Shown here: positions 53,580 through 60,815 of the stretch, in pieces | Layout: each line of letters starts with the position of its first letter | Numbering within the stretch: the stretch's first letter is position 1 | Assembly (NCBI GenBank): GCA_002928515.1 | Contig: PERI01000002.1 | Span: forward strand, 531,308-595,307 | Direction of reading: 5' to 3' | DNA from: Hyphomicrobium sp. | GTDB lineage: Bacteria > Pseudomonadota > Alphaproteobacteria > Rhizobiales > Hyphomicrobiaceae | DNA: 64,000 bases | Position numbers and translations under genes: made by a program | Notes under the pieces: model-generated | What the model was told of the DNA's origin: nothing | The model's database searches: none | What the model saw: only the letters and a program-made list of their open reading frames with translations

Positions 53580-54575
53580 ATGTCGGACGATACAAATTCA
53601 ACGAATGACGAGCCGCGCCGTCATTTTGAAATTCGCGATCATGTCGAACGGCTGAATATTGACGACACGGCTACCAAGCGATGTGGCGACAACCTGAATT
53701 CCTCTTCAAACCTTAGTCGCTCGCCATCGACGTCGCTCCTCGTTATCGCGGCCATCGGGATAGTGGCTGGAGGCGTGGCTGCGATGATGTTGGTGTCGTC
53801 GCTGCCATCTTCCGATGGCTCGCCGGTCGAGATGACGGCTCAAACGCCAGCGCAAAAGGACAAGAGTGATGTGACGATCGACTATGCGGAGGTTGTTCAA
53901 CACGCGCATACGGTCAAATCTCAACTCGATCAGGAACGCGCGGCTCGCATAGCGGCTGAGGAGAAGGCTTTGCTGTCTGCAAGCGAAGCCGAAGCGCTTA
54001 AGCGCGCACATGCGTTGGTGGAGGCTACCGCTGCTCAAGACCGTGCGCGATTTGAATCTGTCAAAGTTTCTCGCCAGGCTAGTACAGATTTATATCCAGC
54101 ATCTCGTGAAACTTCGACGTCGAAAGCTGCGGTATCGACACCAGCGGCGTGGGACGCGCAAGTCTCTGTTTCAACGGGGGCTACATCAGCACCGCCTGAG
54201 CCACTGCCTCAGAACAATGTTGTGGTTGCGCCCATCAACGAACAGCCAACGCGTGCTGCCGAAGCCAAAAGCATTCCACCGCAACCTTTGCAGGTTGCAG
54301 AAAAATCTCCCCAAAATGGTCATGCCGAGCTTCTCGCGGGGCAGAAGCATTTGTCCGCAGGCAACTTGAAGGCAGCTCGTCATGCTTTCGAACGTGCCGC
54401 ACAGTTGGGTAGGCCCGAAGGCGCGCTGGCTGTCGGCAACACCTTCGATCCTGTCAGTTTGGCGAAGATCGGGGTGCAGGCATCTGGCGACACGGCACGC
54501 GCGCGCCTTTGGTATAGGCGGGCTTACGATATCGTGCTCGCACAGCAACAGAAACTTGCTCAGCAAAACCCATAG
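53580..54575 (+). CDS. Membrane protein with coiled coil and Sel1/TPR-like repeat
   Basis: A 331-aa protein with a cytoplasmic N-terminus, one membrane helix near 53-75 (LLVIAAIGIVAGGVAAMMLV), a coiled coil at about 95-150 (SQLDQERAARIAAEEKALL) and, after a Pro/Ala/Gln-rich linker, a C-terminal part with TPR/Sel1 character (LSAGNLKAARHAFERAAQLG ... DTARARLWYRRAY). It appears anchored with its long part in the periplasm. First of three rightward envelope genes. I do not recognise a named family. Confidence 0.65.
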   Translation: MSDDTNSTNDEPRRHFEIRDHVERLNIDDTATKRCGDNLNSSSNLSRSPSTSLLVIAAIGIVAGGVAAMMLVSSLPSSDGSPVEMTAQTPAQKDKSDVTIDYAEVVQHAHTVKSQLDQERAARIAAEEKALLSASEAEALKRAHALVEATAAQDRARFESVKVSRQASTDLYPASRETSTSKAAVSTPAAWDAQVSVSTGATSAPPEPLPQNNVVVAPINEQPTRAAEAKSIPPQPLQVAEKSPQNGHAELLAGQKHLSAGNLKAARHAFERAAQLGRPEGALAVGNTFDPVSLAKIGVQASGDTARARLWYRRAYDIVLAQQQKLAQQNP

Positions 54576-54654
54576 AGGTCCCGGTGATTAGTCATTCGGC
54601 AGATAGAGTGTTGTGGTTCGCATGCCACTGATCAGCACACATAACAAGGCGCAC

Positions 54655-54948
54655 ATGGTGGTGCGGTTGATGCCAGCGATGGCTCTCGCCAGCTTTTTGC
54701 TTTCAGGGTGTGCGTGCGTTGAAGATGAGTGGGACGACTTATTTATTTCCCATGCCGAAGCGCGTGGGTATTCAGATGGCAAAAGTTGTGACTCGCGGGC
54801 GCTTTTGAAACGATCGAATACCTTTGCCGAATTCGCAGCGCGCGCCGATCCACACGAACTCGAAATCGCACGCCTTGAAGCCGAGCGAGACTGTTATCGC
54901 GCGGCGGCTACCCGTGCACGCCGACAAGCAACTTACATCAAGTCGTGA
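54655..54948 (+). CDS. Small lipoprotein, unknown
   Basis: A 97-aa protein with a lipoprotein signal (MVVRLMPAMALASF, then lipobox LLSGC) and a mature part of about 76 residues, acidic at the start and helical at the end (ARADPHELEIARLEAERDCYRAAATRARRQ), with three further Cys. The ATG at 54655 was chosen by AAGGCG as ribosome site; longer in-frame starts at 54613 and 54622 exist. It lies between the Sel1-like gene and the bactofilin on the same strand. Confidence 0.6.
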   Translation: MVVRLMPAMALASFLLSGCACVEDEWDDLFISHAEARGYSDGKSCDSRALLKRSNTFAEFAARADPHELEIARLEAERDCYRAAATRARRQATYIKS

Positions 54949-54977
54949 GATTGCAACTTTTTATATTGGGATGACCG

Positions 54978-55337
54978 ATGACAGCCAGCACCATTCTTGG
55001 ACAGTTACCGACAACGCTCTCGATCCCTCATAAAGCGGCCATTGAGGGATTTCTAGACTATCCTGGCCATGTCGTCGTCGAAGGCATCGTCAACGGCGAT
55101 GTGCGATGTACGTCAGTGACGATCAAAGAGCGCGGTGTCGTCGATGGCAATATTATTGCCGAGACGGTTTTGGTTTTGGGTGAAGTCAGCGGAGCGATCT
55201 ACGCCAATGATCTGACGCTCAAGATGGCCTGTTCCGTCGCGGGGGATATTTTTCATAAGACCCTGCTGCTTGAAGACGGCTGCTACTTCGAAGGCAAATC
55301 GCGACGCCACGCGGCCCCTCTGTCGTTGGCAATTTAA
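54978..55337 (+). CDS. Bactofilin
   Basis: A 119-aa protein of the polymer-forming bactofilin family. The right-handed beta-helix repeats are seen as a run of short strands: AIEGFLDYPGHVVVEGIVNGDV, TSVTIKERGVVDGNIIAETV, GEVSGAIYANDLTL and VAGDIFHKTLLLEDGCYFEG. Bactofilins form filaments that place cell-wall enzymes or stalk machinery. It is co-directional with the lipoprotein, 29 bases downstream. An M23 peptidase, the usual partner, occurs at 60.8-62.9 kb but not adjacent. Confidence 0.88.
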   Translation: MTASTILGQLPTTLSIPHKAAIEGFLDYPGHVVVEGIVNGDVRCTSVTIKERGVVDGNIIAETVLVLGEVSGAIYANDLTLKMACSVAGDIFHKTLLLEDGCYFEGKSRRHAAPLSLAI

Positions 55338-55467
55338 AAGTGTGTTTATATGTTTTGCGCAGTAATAGGGTTTGCAAACTGACATCTTTCAGATTTATCG
55401 AGAGTGCTCTATTTATTTCACTCAACGGTCGGAGTGAACTTTCTATCTCAAGACATGGGCCATCACT

Positions 55468-55971
55468 TTGCATAGCACAGTGCAATATCTGACTGATCGG
55501 TTCCTGCTGCGTACGAGGTCGCCTGACACCGAGCGGCAAGTGGGCGCAATGCCTTATGCCCTGCATAAAAAGCGTGTCACATTTTTGCTGATTACGTCGC
55601 GCCGCAGCGGGCGATGGATTTTTCCAAAGGGTTCGATGATTGACGGTCAACAGCCTTGGGAAACGGCTGCCCTTGAAGCTTTTGAAGAAGCTGGTGTCGA
55701 AGGTAATATCGGGCGACAGCTCATCGGCACGTATCGGACCATCAAGAAAGGGCCGATGGTGCGAAAGGTCGTCGAAGTAGATATGTATCCGCTCTTGGTC
55801 ACCCATCAGCATACGACGTGGGCGGAGATGAAAAGTCGCCACCGGCATTGGGTGCTTTTGCCAGAAGCCAAACGTTTGCTCAGTGATCCCGTTCTTGCAG
55901 GTTTAGCGAAGGAACTTGGACAGAGCCTAGTCGCGAGCCATTACCCCGATACAGCGGTCATCAACATATAG
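55468..55971 (+). CDS. Nudix hydrolase family protein
   Basis: A 167-aa protein with the Nudix fold start (KKRVTFLLITSRRSGRWIFPKG) and the Nudix box GSMIDGQQPWETAALEAFEEAGV. The catalytic EExG is present, but the first conserved Glu is Gln and the Arg of the box is Leu. The enzyme may still bind metal through the remaining Glu residues. It belongs to the alphaproteobacterial group with PKG-type boxes; diphosphoinositol or dinucleotide substrates are typical, not shown. It overlaps the convergent phosphate carrier by 31 bases. Confidence 0.85.
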   Translation: MHSTVQYLTDRFLLRTRSPDTERQVGAMPYALHKKRVTFLLITSRRSGRWIFPKGSMIDGQQPWETAALEAFEEAGVEGNIGRQLIGTYRTIKKGPMVRKVVEVDMYPLLVTHQHTTWAEMKSRHRHWVLLPEAKRLLSDPVLAGLAKELGQSLVASHYPDTAVINI

Positions 55972-57443
55972 CAGGCAGCGGCTAAGAAACCCGCCGCTGG
56001 CACTGTGATCACCCAGGCTGCGCCAATAGCGAACACATGTTGACGGCGGATCAACATGCGTTTTTCGCGCTTTCGAAAATTGGTGATGGCTTCTTCCGGA
56101 GTGGCATTCAATTTTGACGGTTCCAGAAAAACCGAGCGGGGGGATACCGCAGGGTTTGGCACACCTCGGTTGGTGATGTACTCACGCAAGTAGCCAACAC
56201 CGAATACGGCACCGACAGCGATGTGTGTTGACGATACTGGCAGACCAAGCGCTGAGGCTACCAACACAGTTGTTGCCGCCGACAAAGCCACGCAATACGC
56301 GCGGATGGGATCCATTTTAGTGATTTTCTCGCCCACCAAGCGGATCAACTTTGGTCCGAATAGCGTCAAGCCTAACGAAATTCCCAAGGCGCCGATGGCT
56401 AAAACCCAAAACGGCAATGCAACTTGACCGACACCGGAAGAGGTTTGTTGTGCCACCGCAACGATCGCAGCCAGAGGACCTACAGCGTTGGCGACATCGT
56501 TGGCGCCGTGGGCAAAGGACAAGAGTGCGACGGCACCGACAAGCGGTAATGCGAAAAGTTCGGCAATCGCTTTGCGTCGGTTTTCAATCAATGCGGCGCG
56601 TCGCTCGACCCACGGACGAGCGACGAAAAAGCCAAGTGCAAAACCTATGAACCCAATAACAATTACGATTTCTAATGCAGGGCGCCAAATTCGGCTGAGG
56701 CCCTTGGTTGCCAAGTACATTGCGAATACACCGGCCATCAGGCCGACAAGAGGCGGAACCCAGCGACGCGCTGCAGCCACTTTGTCTTTGCGATAGATGA
56801 TGAGTGACTTAATCAGTCCGAGGAGGATGGCTGCAAATAGTCCACCGAAGATCGGTGAAATGACCCAACTTGCAGCGATGATACCCATTACCGACCAGTT
56901 TACTGCTGCAAATCCTGCTGCAGCCGCGCCACTGCCCATGACGCCGCCGACAATGGCATGCGTCGTCGATACGGGTGCGCCCAAAAAGGTTGCCAGATGA
57001 ATCCAAAGGGCGGCCGCTAATAGTGCTGCCATCATGACGTGAATAAACGAAATATCGACGATGCCATGATCCTCGATCAATAGCCCCTTCGCGACTGTCT
57101 GCACCACGTCGCCACCAGCTAGAATGGCGCCGGCTGCTTCGAAGAATGCGGCAATGGCAATCGCGCCTGTCATTGTCAGCACACGACTGCCAACTGCAGG
57201 CCCCATGTTGTTGGCCACGTCATTGGCGCCGATATTGACTGCCATATAAGCGGCAATCACTGCAGCTATCACGACGAAGTGTGCATATGAGCTTTGGTCC
57301 ATAGCGCGGGTTGCGACCACCACCGCACCAACCATAAATATGATGAGTAATCCCGGAGTCGCCAGCGTTCTGGAAATTTCCTGCGTTGCTTTCTCGACCT
57401 GGACGAGTTTTTTGAGATCTTTATCGAGGGCAGGTTTGCTCAT
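55941..57443 (-). CDS. pit: Inorganic phosphate transporter, PiT family
   Basis: A 500-aa inner-membrane carrier that imports metal-phosphate with protons. Both signature repeats are present: GANDVANNMGPAVGSR in the first half and HGANDVANAVGPLAAIV in the second. A long cytoplasmic loop separates them. The ATG at 57443 follows GGAATAAAATA; a 29-residue longer frame lacks family features. The 3' end overlaps the Nudix gene. No pap/phoU-like partner is next to it. Confidence 0.94.
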   Translation of the reverse strand: MSKPALDKDLKKLVQVEKATQEISRTLATPGLLIIFMVGAVVVATRAMDQSSYAHFVVIAAVIAAYMAVNIGANDVANNMGPAVGSRVLTMTGAIAIAAFFEAAGAILAGGDVVQTVAKGLLIEDHGIVDISFIHVMMAALLAAALWIHLATFLGAPVSTTHAIVGGVMGSGAAAAGFAAVNWSVMGIIAASWVISPIFGGLFAAILLGLIKSLIIYRKDKVAAARRWVPPLVGLMAGVFAMYLATKGLSRIWRPALEIVIVIGFIGFALGFFVARPWVERRAALIENRRKAIAELFALPLVGAVALLSFAHGANDVANAVGPLAAIVAVAQQTSSGVGQVALPFWVLAIGALGISLGLTLFGPKLIRLVGEKITKMDPIRAYCVALSAATTVLVASALGLPVSSTHIAVGAVFGVGYLREYITNRGVPNPAVSPRSVFLEPSKLNATPEEAITNFRKREKRMLIRRQHVFAIGAAWVITVPAAGFLAAACYMLMTAVSG

Positions 57444-58194
57444 TATTTTATTCCAATGTCGGCGTGGAAGCGCCCAGTCCGATAGCAGCAATCTGACAAA
57501 AAGCACACCGCTGCGGTCGGCGGTCCACAACGCTCAAGTGTTCAGATCGCACTGACAAATATCCCCGCGCTTAACCCTCACTGACAAAATTCACAGGCAG
57601 ACTTATCCCCGCAAGTTTGCGATCCCGCATACTCCACACATCTGACCGCACTGCGAAAGGCATGAGCTCGTGCCGCGAACTCGTGAGTGGTCGGAGCATG
57701 CAGGGCCGCCCGGAGAAATCGGTATGCCGGGGATGTCTGCCTGCCGCGCGACAGGCGTCTTAGGACGCGAAGGCGTGGTGAAACGCTCGCTCGAAATTGG
57801 AGATGCGCGGGCGAATGGCGGTATCGACGGCTCAGGGATCGCGGTCACGCGATCCGCAGTTTGCCGAGCGGCGCTGGTCCTGCGGGGTCATCGTCGCGGC
57901 CGGGAGTTGGCATGACGCGGGGCGGCGATGGCTGCATCCCCGAAATCCAAAAGCAAAGAGCGAGGCCCGTCGCCCCGTCCTTTCTTTGTTGGCGCAACCG
58001 ACTCGCGTTCCGCGAGCCGGCCACCTTGCACCCGTGGTGGCGCGCATGGATGTTGAGCGCTCGGGTGTGGCTGGTTGGCGCGTCGTCTGGCTTGGTATGC
58101 AAGGCACCTTGGCAACGCGCGTGCTTCAGTCTATCGAGCACAGTCAAGAGAGGCCGCACTGGCGGCTATGAACCAATAGAAACGGATTTTAGCT
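57444..58194 (+). other. GC-rich, hairpin-rich stretch without convincing gene
   Basis: Seven hundred and fifty bases of distinctly higher GC than the flanks. Open frames exist in several registers but none has family features or a sensible start. Instead, perfect short hairpins crowd the region: GCCTG/CAGGC (57739-57756), GCGTC/GACGC (57755-57768), GGATCGCG/CGCGATCC (57836-57855), CTCGCG/CGCGAG (58002-58016) and GCCGC/GCGGC near 58153-58166. This suggests a structured RNA or a decayed gene. The tell-tale motifs of rnpB, ssrA and SRP RNA were not found. Confidence 0.4.
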
Positions 58195-58305
58195 ATGCCG
58201 ACTATGTCGAACCTGCGCCGTCGCCGTATTCAGGCCACGCAACGCAAAATTAAAAATGCCGCCAAACGTGAAGCCAAAATCGCCAAGCGCGAACGCAATA
58301 AGTAA
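58195..58305 (+). CDS. 36-aa highly basic protein, unknown
   Basis: A 36-residue frame: starts MPTMSNLRRRRIQATQRKIK and then NAAKREAKIAKRERNK. Sixteen of 36 residues are Arg or Lys, and the pattern suggests one amphipathic helix. Codon use (CGC, GCC, AAA/AAG) fits the neighbouring genes. CGGA lies about 9 bases before the ATG at 58195; a second ATG is at 58204. A small ribosome- or nucleic-acid-associated protein is likely from composition alone. I do not recognise a named family. Confidence 0.6.
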   Translation: MPTMSNLRRRRIQATQRKIKNAAKREAKIAKRERNK

Positions 58306-58347
58306 GCGGCGCGATTTTACTTTAGTGCGCGTGCGTTGAGGCATGCG

Positions 58348-59199
58348 TCACGAACTGCGTTTCGTCGTGCTGTCACTAGACCCGCATTTTTCCATCGGCT
58401 GCGCCGTCGTCGACCAGCGGTCCTTGGTGACTGTGACGACGTAGCGACGACATTCAGGTGTTGCGCTGCGCACAAAATGCACTTCGAATGATGCAAGTTT
58501 TTGGCTTGGCTTCTGCGGCCAAACCAGTTTCTCGCCATCTTTTGTCTCAGCCAAAGCTTTGCGAATGGCAATCGCAGCATTGCGATAATCTGTCGGTGAC
58601 ATGCGTGTGAGCAGTCCGGGTGATAAACCTGGATGCAATCCAACAGCGACTGCGCGAGTTTGATAGGGATCGGCGGGATCTGCGTTCGGTGGCGGCAGCG
58701 GTGCGGGCGCTGGCTCGATTTCTGAATTCGTCGTTGTTTCGCTCGATGCTACCTCGGTCGCATCGGCGTTTATTGTAGCGACGTCGGGCGTGGTCGATGG
58801 CTCAACGGGCGTTCCAGCTTCGGCGCCGGGTGCGTTCGCAATATCGCGATCTGGTACCGGCGGTGATGCTGCCAAAGGCACGTAGGGTGTCGCGCTTGGC
58901 AGCGGATTAGGATCGGCCTGCGCGATTGGCGCATTGGCATGCGTCGTGGTGCTGACAAGCGTTGAGAGATCGGGCGGCAGGAGTGGCTCCCAGGTCGATT
59001 TGGTTTGCACCAATCCCCAGCCTCCCACAAGCAACACAGCGACCGTCAATGCCGCTGGCAGGAGCGTGTCGCGGCGCTCTGCGCCAGCCGCATAGATCGG
59101 TTCGCCAGCATGTAGCTGCTCGAACGTGAAATCCTCGTCCGGCAAAAAATCACGATATGGATTGAGCGTTTCGTGCTCGTCGCGCGTGCGGTCGGCCAT
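58348..59199 (-). CDS. Single-pass membrane protein with Pro-rich region, unknown
   Basis: A 283-aa protein. The N-terminus is cytoplasmic and acidic (MADRTRDEHETLNPYRDFLP), followed by one membrane helix near 45-65 (DTLLPAALTVAVLLVGGWGLV). Then comes a long Pro/Ala/Thr/Ser-rich disordered part (about 70-175) and a C-terminal folded domain of about 100 residues with two Cys (VHFVRSATPECRRYVVTVTKDRWSTTA). Envelope protein of unknown role, divergent from the GntP gene. Confidence 0.6.
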   Translation of the reverse strand: MADRTRDEHETLNPYRDFLPDEDFTFEQLHAGEPIYAAGAERRDTLLPAALTVAVLLVGGWGLVQTKSTWEPLLPPDLSTLVSTTTHANAPIAQADPNPLPSATPYVPLAASPPVPDRDIANAPGAEAGTPVEPSTTPDVATINADATEVASSETTTNSEIEPAPAPLPPPNADPADPYQTRAVAVGLHPGLSPGLLTRMSPTDYRNAAIAIRKALAETKDGEKLVWPQKPSQKLASFEVHFVRSATPECRRYVVTVTKDRWSTTAQPMEKCGSSDSTTKRSS

Positions 59200-59375
59200 G
59201 ATACATCCCCAGAAGTTCCCCTACGCCGTCTGTCGTTCCCGCTGCTGCATATGCATCCAATGGAAGGGGCGAAATCATGGCGCTGCGTTGTGAAAACCTC
59301 GCACATGGTTAGCGCGCTTGCGATGATAAGGCGGTGCGCTACATTCCACCTCGCGATATGGCGCAAGGAGCATCG

Positions 59376-60767
59376 ATGAGTTTTTTGATCGCGCTCGGCG
59401 CACTCGTATTCCTGATGATCGCTGCATATCGCGGGTACAGCGTGATCCTGTTTGCGCCCATCGCTGCCATGGGTGCCGTTCTGCTTACTGATCCGTCTGC
59501 CGTCGCGCCGGTTTTTACTGGCGTGTTCATGGACAAGATGGTCGGATTTCTGAAATTGTATTTTCCTGTGTTTGTGCTGGGTGCCATCTTCGGCAAGTTG
59601 ATCGAGCTATCTGGATTTTCACGCGCGATCGTTGCCGCTGCCATTGGCGTGTTTGGACCAGAGCGCGCAATCGTTTCGATCGTGCTCGTTGCAGCGCTGC
59701 TGACGTATGGTGGCGTGTCGCTGTTCGTCGTTGTGTTTGCAGTGTATCCGTTCGCCGCAGATATGTTTCGGCAGGGCGATATTCCCAAACGCTTGATCCC
59801 GGCAACCATCGCGCTTGGTGCCTTCACGTTAACGATGGACGCGCTGCCTGGCACACCGCAAATTCAAAACATCATTCCGACCACGTTTTTCAAAACCGAC
59901 ACTTGGGCAGCGCCAGTCCTTGGTACCATTGGCGCGTTGTTTATTTTGACGCTCGGACTTTGGTATCTCGAATGGCGGCGGCGCGTGGCGCTCGCTGCGG
60001 GTGAAGGATACGGTGCCGACCATACCAACGAGCCGGTTATTGCATCTGACGATGCGCGCGTGCACCCAGCTATTGCGCTGCTACCGTTGCTTGTTGTGGG
60101 CATCACGAATAAGGCGCTGACGCTGTGGATTCCGCAAAGCTATGGCTCGTCCTATGAGGCTGCATTGACGCCGGGCGGCAAGCCTGTCACGGCCGATGTT
60201 GGTGCTGTGGCAGCGATCTGGGCTGTGGAAGGCGCGTTGTTGCTTGGCATATTGAGTGTGCTCGTCCTGGCTTGGACGACCATCCGCGCGCAATTTGCCG
60301 AAGGCACCAAACCGGCGATTGCGGGTGCTTTGCTGGCGTCTATGAATACGGCGTCCGAATATGGGTTCGGTGCCGTCATTGCAGCGCTGCCTGGATTTCT
60401 GGTGATTGCGGACGCATTGAAGGCGATCCCTGATCCGTTGATCAATGAAGCGATCACGGTCACCACGCTGGCCGGTATCACGGGCTCTGCATCGGGCGGC
60501 ATGAGCATCGCGCTGGCGGCGATGGCCGATCAATTTATTGCAGCGGCTAGTGCTGCAAACATCCCATTGGAGGTTTTCCACCGGGTTGCGGCAATGGCGA
60601 GCGGTGGCATGGATACGCTGCCGCATAACGGCGCTGTGATTACGTTGCTCGCTGTGACGGGGCTTACGCACCGGCAATCGTACAAAGATATTTTTGCTAT
60701 CACGTGCATCAAAACACTCGCCGTGTTTTTTGTCATCGGCGTTTATTATGCGACGGGTTTGGTCTGA
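59376..60767 (+). CDS. GntP-family permease
   Basis: A 463-aa inner-membrane carrier with about twelve helices of the GntP (gluconate and related organic acid:H+) superfamily. Marks are GGVSLFVVVFAVYPFAADMF and DALPGTPQIQNIIPTTFF in the first half, and TASEYGFGAVIAALPGFLV and GMDTLPHNGAVITLL in the second. The ATG at 59376 follows AAGGAGC. Gene stands alone; no kinase or dehydrogenase to suggest the substrate. Gluconate, citrate or 3-hydroxybutyrate are all possible. Confidence 0.88.
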   Translation: MSFLIALGALVFLMIAAYRGYSVILFAPIAAMGAVLLTDPSAVAPVFTGVFMDKMVGFLKLYFPVFVLGAIFGKLIELSGFSRAIVAAAIGVFGPERAIVSIVLVAALLTYGGVSLFVVVFAVYPFAADMFRQGDIPKRLIPATIALGAFTLTMDALPGTPQIQNIIPTTFFKTDTWAAPVLGTIGALFILTLGLWYLEWRRRVALAAGEGYGADHTNEPVIASDDARVHPAIALLPLLVVGITNKALTLWIPQSYGSSYEAALTPGGKPVTADVGAVAAIWAVEGALLLGILSVLVLAWTTIRAQFAEGTKPAIAGALLASMNTASEYGFGAVIAALPGFLVIADALKAIPDPLINEAITVTTLAGITGSASGGMSIALAAMADQFIAAASAANIPLEVFHRVAAMASGGMDTLPHNGAVITLLAVTGLTHRQSYKDIFAITCIKTLAVFFVIGVYYATGLV

Positions 60768-60815
60768 TCGGACCTTAGACTGGTCGTGTGAGAGTCATTG
60801 TTGGTTCTGATACGC

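Noticed and set aside
57531..58194. RNase P RNA, tmRNA or SRP RNA in the GC-rich stretch
   Set aside because: The conserved core motifs of these RNAs were searched by eye and not found.
57687..58253. 188-codon frame across the hairpin-rich stretch
   Set aside because: No domain or start signal, Trp/Arg/Cys-rich composition unlike neighbours, and it would overlap the more convincing 36-codon gene.
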